A program made the translations under genes and the position numbers. Of a stretch of DNA of 64,000 nt, positions 35,258 to 44,250 are shown piece after piece. Origin of the DNA: Alopecurus myosuroides (lineage: Eukaryota > Streptophyta > Magnoliopsida > Poales > Poaceae). Below the pieces are notes generated by a model. It was not told the DNA's origin. It searched no databases and saw only the letters and a list, made by a program, of their open reading frames with translations. Where the stretch lies: contig CM054062.1 in the NCBI GenBank assembly GCA_028641055.1, forward strand, positions 276,603,710 through 276,667,709. The letters run 5' to 3'. Positions within the stretch are counted from its first letter, which is position 1; every line of letters starts with the position of its first letter.

Positions 35258-36704
35258 TGGAAAACGGAGGGCCGAGCCGCGAGCATGTACCTATGAACAG
35301 GGAACATCTCACCGCCGACCTCAAAAGTGGCATCCGAACCGTCACCATCCGAGAGGAGCAGGGCAAGATGGTGGTGCATCTCTCATGGTGGCACCATGAC
35401 TGTTGGCGTGGTAAGCTCGGTGATGATCTCCTTTGCCACCGTTACATCGCACACTCTCAATATATTGTCCTTCAGTTGAACCGGTTGAGCCCATACTAGA
35501 CACAAAGGAATCCCCCCGGCCGCTTTGAGAGTCTCCTCTGAGAGCGTTGACCCGGGCTGGATCCGAGCCGTGCTCGCCGGCGATGCCGGAAGGAGATGGC
35601 GAGGTGAGAGCTCCGGTAGTAGATATAGGTTTAGGTTCCTCGTCTTTCTTTGTTTTCTGTGTGTTGTCCGCTATGGCGTAGTGGGTAGGTCGTCGGCCAT
35701 CTCCGGTCATGGCTGGTGCGCCCGGTGCACGCTGCTCTCGGTCGCACGGCAAGCGGGGGAGGCGAGGCCCGGAATCCCAAATAAGACCGCCCGGAGCAGC
35801 TACCTTGGTGGTGATGTGGACGCACTGCCGGAGTGGAAGGGCTTGCCGCTGTTCAGAGCTTCACGGTGGAGATCTTCGGCGACAAGCTGCAACCGCTGCT
35901 CCAATAAATCGTCCATTGTGGCTCCTTGCTGCACCTATCTTCTTCGCCTGCCTCCTCCCGCCCGTGGCAGGAGCCGGGAGTTTGATGGCAGGCCGTTTGC
36001 TGCTCGAGGTGTTGGCAATGAGTTCTCTGCTGTAAGGTGCTCCTTCTCCTTCTTTCTTCTTCATCCATCAGGCGCTGCGGTAGCGAAGGTTGGAGCTGAA
36101 GAAGCGGCGAGTGGAGGTGTCAAGCAGCAATGGAGTCGGGAAGCTAGGTTTTCGAGCGCAACATCGGCGGCCGGTCAGCGCCGTCCGACATCCAAGGCCA
36201 ATGTCTTGCCTATCTGCAAGCCGGTGAAGAGCTCCGGCATTTTAACAACCTCCTGTGGGAGGTCCCTCTTCGGATCGAAGGCCGCGTTTCACGCCGGCAC
36301 GGAAGCAAGTGGCTGCGTCCCCGCATCCGGGCTTGGTGGCGGCGCTCTCGATCTGCGGCGCGGCGATGGAGATAGAGAAGGACCTGATTGCTTTCTCTTG
36401 TTTTTTAGCGAGGTCTTTTCTACATTTACCAAGGACCTATGTGTAATTCCCTACTTTATGGGGTCCTTTGTAACTTTCTGTACATCCACCGCTTGGATCT
36501 AATGAGAAGCTTCCAGCCCTCTCGGGGGCACTCCTTGTTCAAAAAAAAAAGTTGAACCGGTTGCTCCAAACCTTTGCGGGAGTACCGCACGATCTTGACA
36601 ACGTGTGACCTGGACACGGCCTGCGCGGCGATTGCCGAGGCGATGAAGAGCTAAGTGATGTTGCCGCTGATGTTTCTGACGGATGAAAGAGAAGAGGTGG
36701 ACAT
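35258..36704 (-). pseudogene. MATH-BTB (BPM-type) pseudogene, split by a retroposon
   Basis: The family comprises substrate adaptors of cullin-3 ubiquitin ligases, with an N-terminal MATH and a C-terminal BTB domain. Reading starts at ATG 36704 (MSTSSLSSVRN), passes a TAG stop, and gives a MATH start (AVSRSHVVKI.RYS). It continues left of a 1063-bp insertion at 35488-36550 as DVTVAKEIITE, a linker and the BTB start (SDATFEVGGEMFPVHRYMLAARPSVF). Frame is kept across the insertion when one target-site copy is discounted, so the insertion came into an existing pseudogene or gene. Most of MATH is missing and BTB stops after about 30 residues. A TGA stop precedes the BTB start. The locus is non-functional. 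Confidence 0.75.
35488..36550 (+). mobile_element. Poly(A)-tailed retroposon, 1063 bp, with 13-bp target duplication
   Basis: GTTGAACCGGTTG occurs at 35475-35487 and again at 36551-36563. The inserted segment ends with ten A at 36541-36550. A poly(A) end plus a 13-14-bp duplication is the signature of LINE-driven retroposition. The body is GC-rich and on its plus strand has one frame open from about 35525 to 36502 (325 codons) without recognised domains. It may be a non-autonomous LINE or a retroposed transcript. Confidence 0.8.
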
Positions 36705-36778
36705 GGCGACAGGCGCGAAGCAAAACCGGAATGGAGTTGAGTGATGCAGGAGGGGAGTGATCTCAGATCGTGAGGTTC

Positions 36779-36872
36779 CTCCGTCCTACTACTTTCACTG
36801 TTCCATAATATATGACTTTTGAACACGCTAAACTAGCTTCCTAAAACATCCTATATCGTGGAACAGAGGGAG
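36779..36872. mobile_element. Small Stowaway-like MITE remnant
   Basis: The right end GGAACAGAGGGAG followed by TA, and internal CTGTTCCATAATATATGAC, match the inverted ends of Stowaway MITEs. The left end is disturbed by about 12 extra bases. Confidence 0.5.
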
Positions 36873-37060
36873 TATATGCTAAGAATCGTGCTATACGTAC
36901 GATACTTCACGTCCGATCTGTGTTCGACTCCGACGGACCGTCGTCCGATAGTACCAAAGTGGCAACGCCCACCAATGGATTGCATGCCGGATGAGAATTG
37001 AACCTGGAGCAGTTTCGTTTCAGAAGCCTATTATCGGTCCTTTTGCCTTCCCAGACTGTA

Positions 37061-37590
37061 GGGGCCTATTTGATTCCAAGAGATTTTTGGAGGGTTTTAA
37101 TCCTTACAGAATTTTCCTATGGCGAGAGTTTGATTTGCAGGATTGTAATCTTGTGGAAAGAAAATACAGAGGAATGATTTGTTCTATATTTTGTACTCCC
37201 TCCATCCCAAAATATAAGACGCACTATTTGTAAGGTGGTCTTTCAAGTTTAACTTTGACCACTAATATTTAATAAATTATGTTGACTTGCGAATGTATAA
37301 ATGTTACCGTTGGATTCGTCTTACAAAAAACTTTCATTTCATATATATATTTATACTAATTTTATGATTATATTACAAGTACAAATCAGGTCAAGGTTGT
37401 ACGTCATTGACCAACGAAATTAAAGGGACGCCTTGTATTTTGGGATGGAGGGAGTGTAATTTTTTTCATCCGCTCAAAACTCCTTTTGTAATTCATGTGG
37501 TTCTCTATGTTATATATAAAACATCATCTATAAATCCAAGGATTATTGTTAGCACAATGTTCAATCCTACACTTTTCCTATTCATCAGAT
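37061..37590. mobile_element. Tourist/Harbinger-like MITE, split by a Stowaway MITE
   Basis: The left part starts GGGGCCTATTTGATTCCAAG, the usual Tourist-like opening. The right part (37460-37590) carries the matching ACTCCTTTTGTAATTCATG and CAATCCTAC.CTTTTCCTATTC words. The right terminus is degraded. Confidence 0.5.
37196..37454. mobile_element. Stowaway MITE, 259 bp
   Basis: Inverted ends CTCCCTCCATCCCAAAATAT and, reversed, CTCCCTCCATCCCAAAATAC are nearly perfect over 20 bp. The left flank is TA; the right flank reads TGTA, so the duplication is slightly altered. Confidence 0.85.
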
Positions 37591-38478
37591 GTTAATACTA
37601 GAACTCCTCCCAGGCCATGCTATGCCAGCTCAACTAGAGCACGCGAACCTGACAGAGCTCCAGCATCGTGTGCTGCAGCGGTGGCGTTGTTCTCATTTAG
37701 AACAGGATATGATCCCGCGCAACCAGGAACCTGCTTACAACGTGGTACCTGGAAAACTGGGTTGCCAATCTTCACAAGCAAAAACATTCATGTAACGCCA
37801 GCAACAAAAAAAGGGGGCTAATTCTGGGCCAAAGTTGACTATGTCAGCTAGGATACAGTAATCACATGCAAACTATGCAGAACTCCAGCGAGTTTGTCAA
37901 AGAGAAGTCAGTTTCTGAGGATCAGCGCATTCCTATATTCACATATTTCTTAGGCTAGTACTAACCTAGACTAGGAAGCAAAAACAAAGTGCACGCAGAA
38001 AAGAAGCATGGACAGTTCAAGCCGCTCAGGATCAAAGGGACAGCTGTACTTGGGGCCTCCTATCAGCAAAGAACCTGCCATAATAAGATTTAAAAGTCAA
38101 ATCTCATTCCACACTTTCAGTGACAACTTGAATTAGGTTTGTTCCATTTAAAATGAATGGCAGTATATGCTGTGCCTAAGCCAGTAGACGCTAATCAGGT
38201 GTGACAATTTTCTGCAGGTTGAAGGAAACAAATTAAGATACAAATAATACGTACTTACAGGCTCAACATCCATCTAGGTAAAGGCCAGTATGGAGTTGTC
38301 TGACAACAGTTCAGTTCTCAGGGTTCAGTTCTTTACAGATCGAAAAGGATAAAAGACAGGTAGAGCTTTTTAGTTTGTGTTATAATTCAAATAACATGCC
38401 ACAGCAATAATCAGGAAAACGAAAGCGAGATCATGAGTCAACCAGTCCGTCAGAGAAGAATAGAGTTATTCAATTACC

Positions 38479-41332
38479 TCAAGAGTCATAAACCCTGAGC
38501 ATGTATTGGATGTCTTGCCTACACACAGGGCACAATGGTTCGTTCATGAGTTCAACCCTCTTCGCACAGTTGCAGCAGCAGACAAAATGACCACAGGGAA
38601 CAAAGGCCGCCTTCCTTTTTTTCCTTAAGCATATCACACACAATTGTCCGTCTCCCATTTCACCAGGCTCGTCGTCACCACTGCCATTGTCCGCAGTATC
38701 ATCTTCATTGTCACCCTGGTGAAACCTTTCCTGAGCTTCTCTTGCCTCTCTCTGCCGTTTTCTTCTCTCCCAGAACCTGGATCAGTACAAACATCAAATT
38801 GTCTGCAACAAACAAGACTACGAAAAAGAAAATAGAATATAGCTCGGAAGGAACCATAGCAGGCTAACGCGAAGTATTTAGTTGCATTTATCCCCATAGC
38901 ATTGATGGTGACACATTTGATAGTTCAAAAAAGAAAAGAAAAAATCACCCATATGAGTTACAAAAGGTACCTGTAAATGGCATGGCCTAGTAAGCCAACT
39001 GACACAGTTCCAAGAGTAACAGTAATCCAGAAGAACGCTCTAGCACGTGAAGACATCTCAGCTTCCATCTCACCCTTGGTCAGATCAGACCTGAGTCAAG
39101 GCAAACTGTTATAGAAAGTTGTGGAACTGCAGCAAGCGAATACCTTAGCATGCATAATAAAATATTGACGCTCTAGAATTCTGGTGGTTGGCATCAGTAC
39201 AAAAGAATAAGAAACAATATATGGGTAAAAGTTATCCTTACAGAAAAAATGGTATATCTGGGCATGAGGTGATCTCGACATTTCGATTGTTTATTCGACA
39301 CAATCCTATTGCTGTAAGTTCCTTTCCAATAGGAAGAATCTTTTCCTCATCCAATAACGCAATCTACATATTAAAGAAGCACAAATAGTTAAGAAAGAAA
39401 TCCGCAAGGTAGTATTGCCTAGAATATCTGTTTTGGCGTACAAACACAAGAACTTACCGGATAGCCATTGCCAACAATGGTCTGAAATAATGTGTAAGAA
39501 TTCTGCTCGACTGGGATAAGTTTGTGATACACGGTTGTAAGAGGTAATGATTGCTGAACTGCACCATCTAGCTTCACATGGATCATTGCTGATGATTTCT
39601 CAGGATCCACAAGAACAAACGGAACCTTCAAAAGAAAAGTGTAGTCTTCGGTAAAATTATTGTGAAAACAGCAACGTATCAACAAACAAGTGTAGATAGC
39701 ATACCCATCTAAATGATGTTATAATTTGCTCTTTCAACGATTTAAAAAAGAGAGCATGGAGATCAAAAGTCCATCCAAAGATGCCTCTCCATTCGCCGAA
39801 CAAGCACTACATGAGTATAAAATCACATAAAAGTTAGACATCTCTGCAAGTAGAGAATAATAGGGTAAACAATGGTGTGTACAAATTAGAGCAATGCAAA
39901 ACCATACGCAAAGTTTGGGGTTGCACAAGTGCTACTTTCCTTCCTACTCCTACGAATGTACCATGGTAACAAAAATAGGGGGGGGGGGGGGGGGGGCATG
40001 AAAAAGGGCTAAAAGCCTAAAACTATCAACATCCAAACCCTTGTGTGAACTACAACTAAAATGTATCCATAAGAAACTTTACACATTAGTCTAAGGCATT
40101 GGGATATTCTGGAATTTGCATCATTCCGAGACAATGTTATACAAAGACCCAGAAGAAATTCAGCACATTATCCTATTGGATGCCACTGCTCTAAGTAGTG
40201 CTCAAAATTTTACTAATTTCACAACCCAGGATTCTCAGTTGTCACAACTGGCTTGAATTTCCATCATTCAGAGGCAATGTTATACAAAGACCCAGAAGAA
40301 ATTCAGCACATAATCCTATTGGATGCCACTGCTTCTAAGCAGAGCTCAAAATTTTACCAATATCACAATCGCTTGCTACCATCAAAACTCCAAATTGGCT
40401 GCATCACACCACATTACATGCCACGTTTCCTGAGTTTTAATAATGAAGCTCTCATGAGGGCCTAAGAACACATGAAAGCATAGCAGGGTCAAAGAATCTG
40501 GGTTTGGAGCTTGAAGGTCTCTTACTACTGCTGGCTGCTGCCATGCCAATTTAGCTAGAGGCACGAAGTTAATCATATAATTCCCAATGCAGAAGATGTT
40601 CCACCTATTCCACAAATATTAATAATTGACAATGAAAGCGTTCAGATTTCAGAACACACTTCAAACCTCAGAAATTTGGATGCAAGGATAACCTGGCAAG
40701 AAACTATCCTCCTGAGAAAGAAACCACAGAAGCTGATACAATTTTCCTTCCTACTACTAGAATTACAATGAAGAGTATCCATACCTAATCCGATGGTTGA
40801 GATTTAAGAAAATCTGTAAGATGTCTTGAACACTTCATACCTCTATCTAACTAGCACGGCAAACTAAAGACAAGTTTCACATCCTCGTATTATCTCACCG
40901 CTATGAGAAACGGCATTGCCCTCCCCCCTCCCCCCTCCCCACCGCTATGAGAAACGTAGCGCTTGCTCTTAATTATGGAGTTATACAAGAGAGGAATCTG
41001 GAACTCGCCGTCTGGGTGTGCCTGGTGATGACGCAGTGTTCGCGGGATCCCGGAGGGATGAGGAACGTGCCCCCGACCGGAGAGCGGACGATGCCCCGGA
41101 CCACGGTGAGGCGCGACTCTCCGTCACCGAGCCACGGAAGGAGGGAGTCGCGGATGTCCGGGATCGCGACCGCAGGCGCCTCGGCGATGCGGCGGAGCGC
41201 CCCGGAGGCGGCGACGTACTTGGCGAGGGACGCGACGGCGAGCGCAGCTGTGCCGAGGCCGAGCACCGCGCCGTCCAGCGCGGCGGCGACGCGCGCGAGG
41301 GCCTCGATCGTCTCCCGGTCCCGCGCCGACAT
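38479..41332 (-). CDS. SPL2: SP1/SPL2-type membrane E3 ubiquitin ligase (RING), six exons
   Basis: Exons: 41332-41009, 39806-39705, 39625-39458, 39363-39242, 39090-38971 and 38776-38479, all in phase; 377 aa, near the 383 aa of Arabidopsis SPL2. An N-terminal membrane segment lies at about 22-43 (VLGLGTAALAVASLAKYVAA). A GIDE/MULAN-type domain fills the middle (WRGIFGWTFDLHALF; LPLTTVYHKL). A second membrane segment lies in exon 5 (FFWITVTLGTVSVGLLGHAI). A C-terminal RING in exon 6 has CVIC, PCGH, CNC and CPVC metal ligands. The family sits in organelle outer membranes with the RING in the cytosol; Arabidopsis SP1 ubiquitinates chloroplast import components. Introns 2-5 are GT-AG, but intron 1 fits only a GC-AG donor (ACG|GCGAGT). 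The start ATG precedes SARDRETIE. The gene appears intact. The exact paralogue is an inference. Confidence 0.9.
39978..39996 (+). repeat. Poly-G run in intron 1 of the RING ligase gene
   Basis: Nineteen consecutive G, a simple-sequence tract in the intron. The length may be unstable or poorly assembled. Confidence 0.9.
40112..40368 (+). repeat. 143-bp tandem duplication in intron 1 of the RING ligase gene
   Basis: GAATTT(G/C)CATCATTC and the following CAATGTTATACAAAGACCC recur 143 bp apart and the match runs on to CACAA at 40223 and 40368. The copies differ at a few positions. No coding role. Confidence 0.85.
40897..40958 (-). repeat. Duplicated word around a G-rich tract near the 5' end of intron 1
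   Basis: ACCGCTATGAGAAACG occurs twice, about 42 bp apart, around a C-rich tract (about 40918-40940) made of CCCTCC units. On the sense strand the tract is four or more G runs separated by single A bases, which fits the pattern for a G-quadruplex. It lies about 70 nt downstream of the GC donor. Confidence 0.7.
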
Positions 41333-42209
41333 GGCTACGTTTCGCCGCCGGCGATAGGGCAGCTGACCTTGTTGGCTTGGTGGTCTACGCGTGCGACGAG
41401 GGGGGCGGTTGGGGGTTGGGGTTCCGACTGGACCGGAGATAGCTATGCGTGCGTGCCTATCCGACCCAACGGTGAAAACATCTAACCCAAAACGAAACGA
41501 ATTCGAATAGAATACCTCGTCACATTCCATGTCATTTTTTTTAACCCGAATACTTAGAGCATCTCCGGCCATTCCCAGGGCAACCTTTTTTTTTGCGCCG
41601 GTGCGTCGTTTTTCGTCCAGTCGCCCCCCAAAGCCCAAATAGCGCCGGTTTAGGCCGTTTTAGCGCTCGGCGAACCAAGGCCGAGCGCTGTTGGGGGCGC
41701 CGGATGAAGGGAAATGGCGGAAAAACCGCTTCCCTCCCCCGCGGGCCCACCGAGTCAGTGAGCCACGGGCTGTTGGAGGCGCCGGATGAAGAGAAATGGC
41801 GGACAACCACTACGTCTGGTCGTCGTACCTCCACCAACGCCATGAGCAGCGCCTGGCCTCCACGAATGGCGCGACTATCGTGGGGGGGCACATGAACTCC
41901 GCCGGGCGGCGTGCCCGGTGGGGTGAGCCCGGGCGGACACTCGAGGCCGTCCTCGCCCACATCCAGGCCGGCAACTCCCCGCCGCTCGAATGGCCTCTTC
42001 CGACCCTGTCCCGGCGTCGAGCAGCGCCGTTGATGCCAAGGGGCATGACCACCGGCTCCTCGTCGTCCTCAGCGCTGACGGCCTCCCGTTCCTCGGGCTC
42101 GGCGCCAATGACTCCCCTCTCCCGTACATCGGGCTCGAGGAGCCCCTTCTTGTCTTTACTGTTTCTTTTGATTGTAATGGTTGCTCCAGCCACATTCTTT
42201 GTATTGCAG
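41333..42209. other. RING ligase upstream region with repeat-derived sequence
   Basis: The first 200 bp are the presumptive promoter and 5' leader of the RING ligase gene. From 41551 (GAGCATCTCCGGCC) the sequence resembles GC-rich DNA-transposon ends. 41796-42100 has an open plus-strand frame beginning MADNHYVWSSYLHQRHEQR, a type often seen in wheat repeats. No gene is claimed. Confidence 0.45.
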
Positions 42210-44021
42210 ACGAAGTCACCCGCCTAAAGGCTGAAGCTATCACTCGGGTGAAAACCCTTGAGACGGAGTTGGAGTGCTCCCAAAAGGAGTTGGAGTCCAC
42301 TCGCAAGCGCTCAGCCGATCTTGAGAGGAACCTCGCGGAAGCTCAAGGAGCGCTGAAGCAGCTAGAAGAGGCGGGTGCTAAGCACGACAACGATCTTGTC
42401 GGCATCATCCGTCCTTTGGCTCAGAAGCTTGCGGGTAAGCTATGTTTCGCCGTTCTTCGACTATGGTTTGAACTCGTCCTGTTTTTCTGAAGATTTATTC
42501 TGTCTTTGTCTCAGACGCCCTTGGGGTCGGACTGGAGCTGTCTGGAAGCCAGCGACTGAATGCCCTCACAGACACGTGTACTCAGCTTCAGAAGCACGCG
42601 GGTAGGATCTGCTCCCTCGTCGGTGACGCCACCCGGGTGTTGACGCGATTCCATGAGCGCCTACTGGTGGACGTGGCGGTTCCTTCTACGCTGGATGGTC
42701 TCCTGAAGGCATTCCTAGGTGACGAAGACCTTCTCCAGGAATACTTGGTCGCGCAGTCCGAGTGCGGGGCCAGGATGGCTATCCAGTTTGCCTTGGAACA
42801 CGGAGTCTCGGGTGACCTGGAGAAGGTGTACTCGGATGTTCCTCGCAACTCCTTTGGCAAAAAGGTAGCAATCCGTCCCTTTGGCGCTCCTGCTGAAGTG
42901 CTCGCGAAGATGCTTTCTTGGGTGCTTTCTCGTGCTAGTCGCAAGGGACAGCCTTCCGCGAGTGGAACTACCTCTGCAGGTCCGTAGGATAGCTTTTTGT
43001 TTTGTTTTGCTCTTGATGTAATGAACCTTAGGATGTATTCCCGTATTTTATTTTGCGTAACCGAAGTATTTTCTGAAAGCATCAGCGTTTGGTTCTTGCG
43101 CCTTACTTTGTATGCTCCCGATGGAAGTAGCCCCCGAGCACCCGAGGATTGGGTGGTGTATTCTCGAGTGGGGTCTTGTGATGTTTCTGAACTTTCTTTG
43201 TTCTCTTCCAGGTAGTAGATTCCAACGCAGGGTCTTCGAGTGGAACTGCTTCGCAGGTTAATCCCTTGGTTGCTGCCGCCAGCACATTTGCATCACTCCG
43301 TGACCGTGTCGCGGATGGCAATCGTAAACTGAAAGCTCTGCGAGCTGTGGCTGATGTTGCCAAGTCAAAGCACAAACTTGCGGCGGAGCGTGAGAAGTTT
43401 GTGATGGAAGAACTGCGGCTGTTGCGAAGGGCATGCTCTGTAAGTTTGCGAGCCCCCGAGTACTTCGCTGCTTGATTCCTTCTTTGTTTTGACTTGTTCG
43501 TTGCTTTTGTAGTTGTTGAACCTGACGGAGTTTGTGAAACCCATTGAGTGGACAACCACATTGCTCATGAGTCGGGTAGCTCAAAACCTCATGCGAGCAA
43601 CTTCTGGTCTGACCGCAGCCGAGGTTTTGTTATGGCCACTCTGAAGTACCAGGCGAGTCAGGCGCAGATACTCGTCGAGTCTTGTCGCAAGGCTCTGTCT
43701 TTTGTCCATCGGGCGTTTTATCCCTTGGGTGTTGTTCCAGAAGACTTTAGTGGTTTTCTAAGTATTTTTCGTCGAGCAGGGGAAGTTCAAGAGTGTGTGC
43801 GTCAACAACTTATCATTGGAGCTCAAGTAGCCCTTGCCTTCGTTTGACTGTGGCATCTTGAGGTCAACTTTAGCTTGGTGGCACGGCTTCCTGACTCGAG
43901 AGGTCCTCCGGTGGATCTTTCTCCTCATTATGCGGCCGTGCGCCCTGCAGCGGAGCAGATTGTTTGACTGACCTCCGAGGAAATTGATCAATTACTCGCG
44001 GATGCGGCTGCTCGCCGTTAG
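42210..44021 (+). pseudogene. Antisense coiled-coil ORF of the Tat-lineage Gypsy element (decayed, spliced)
   Basis: On the plus strand, opposite to gag-pol, exons with agreeing phase 1 junctions can be read: 42210-42434 (coiled coil, LKAEAITRVKTLETELECSQ), 42515-42979 (ending SASGTTSAG), about 43230-43440 (VAAASTFASLRDRVADGNRK), then a block from about 43513 to the stop at 44019-44021 with a frameshift near 43640 and a TGA. This matches the C-terminal half of the coiled-coil protein annotated in grasses as a putative gypsy-type transposon domain protein. Extra antisense ORFs between integrase and the 3' LTR are known from Tat-lineage elements. The biochemical role is unknown. The N-terminal half is absent. 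Confidence 0.6.
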
Positions 44022-44250
44022 TTGTAAATTTAAGATATAAATATCTTGTATTTTGGTGTAAGGTGTTTGAAGGCGTGAGCCTTGTGACCTTGTATATTTC
44101 ACTCGATATATTTAAGGTGTTTATAAGGTGCGCACCTTGTTGTACCTTATATTATTTTATCGAGTTGCAGCACTCGAAAGAATGTGACTAGCCCCCGTGT
44201 GTTTGGGGTGCGTACCTGTCGTTTTAGCATGTAAGGAAAAAACACGATAG
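44022..44250. other. Spacer between integrase and antisense ORF
   Basis: AT-rich non-coding sequence where the sense pol frame and the antisense ORF converge. Confidence 0.5.

Larger units (their letters stand above)
36705..38478. other. Intergenic between the MATH-BTB pseudogene and the RING ligase gene
   Basis: Contains the MITEs listed separately. 37600-38478 has no gene. Its right part is likely the 3' untranslated region of the RING ligase transcript. Confidence 0.5.
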
